In this document: piece after piece, positions 63,793 through 64,000 of the stretch
Layout: each line of letters begins with the position of its first letter
Numbering within the stretch: position 1 is the first letter of the stretch
NCBI RefSeq assembly: GCF_963259705.1
Contig: NC_081842.1
Location: 180,424,349 to 180,488,348, forward strand
Source of the DNA: Myotis daubentonii
Taxonomy: Eukaryota > Chordata > Mammalia > Chiroptera > Vespertilionidae
Direction of reading: 5' to 3'
Length of the DNA stretch: 64,000 nucleotides
The notes under the pieces: model-generated
Databases searched by the model: none
What the model was told of the DNA's origin: nothing
What the model saw: only the letters and a program-made list of their open reading frames with translations
Program-made: the position numbers and the translations under genes

Positions 63793-63820
63793 TTTGTTGA
63801 TAATTACAACTAAGTTATTA

Positions 63821-64000
63821 TCTATACTAATAAAAGGGTAATATGCTAATTAGACCGGGTCAACCAGCCATCTTCCAGATGCCTGACTTCCTTCCGAACA
63901 AAGCCATGGTGGTGGGGGCCGAGGCAGAGGCAGTTAGGGGCAATCAGGCCAGCAGGGGAGGGCAGTTGGGGGTGAGATCAGGCTGGCAGGGGAGGGCTGT
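63821..64000 (+). mobile_element. HeliBat-type Helitron, cut by window end
   Basis: Starts TCTATACTAATAAAAGGG after A63820, with 'atatgctaattagaccgg' and the 'ggggcaatcaggcc' repeat body seen in 27968-28709. The 3' end lies beyond the window. Confidence 0.9.

Overview
This is a vertebrate nuclear window from a vespertilionid bat. The evidence is lineage-specific: many non-autonomous Helitrons of the HeliBat type (5' TC, 3' hairpin ending CTAG, inserted between A and T), tRNA-derived Ves SINEs, SPIN-type hAT elements, and older mammalian MIR, L2, L1 and MER5A copies. The only protein-coding gene is PRKAA2, the alpha-2 catalytic subunit of AMP-activated protein kinase. It lies on the minus strand and almost fills the window.

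All nine coding exons are present, each bounded by GT-AG: 61169-61076, 35144-35003, 29674-29581, 29003-28859, 26544-26457, 24790-24566, 14800-14296, 12642-12516 and 8167-7929. Joined, they give 1,659 nt including the stop, that is 552 residues, the usual alpha-2 length, with every junction in phase. The kinase domain is in exons 1-7 (K45, HRD 137-139, DFG 157-159, T172), the autoinhibitory UBA-like region is in exon 7, and the regulatory C-terminus with the ST loop is in exons 7-9. Nothing is broken. The promoter is a CpG island of about 60.7-61.8 kb. Positions 7928 down to near 1 are probably the long 3' UTR.

Layout from left to right: 1-7928 is 3' UTR/downstream sequence with a Ves, a SPIN, a Helitron and a hAT nested in a Ves. 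Intron 8 (8168-12515) carries an interrupted L1. Intron 7 carries a short SPIN. Intron 6 (14801-24565) has a 3.5 kb cluster of five Helitrons, more Helitrons, Ves and a short SPIN. Introns 5-2 are mostly AT-rich unique sequence with a Ves, L1 ends and a minisatellite-bearing Helitron. Intron 1 (35145-61075) is 26 kb with L1s, a tailless 7SK retropseudogene, many Helitrons, and a two-tier VNTR (55-bp then 32-bp units) about 600 bp downstream of exon 1. Upstream of the gene (61.8-64 kb) are a Ves and two Helitrons.

The most interesting material is the mobile DNA: exact Helitron head-to-tail junctions, Helitron copies carrying a CTCF-core-like motif, a twin-primed L1 with a filler that matches nearby DNA and a Helitron inside it, and a G-quadruplex-capable VNTR next to the promoter. 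I see no unrecognised protein-coding system; long open frames outside the PRKAA2 exons are explained by repeats or GC-rich antisense sequence.
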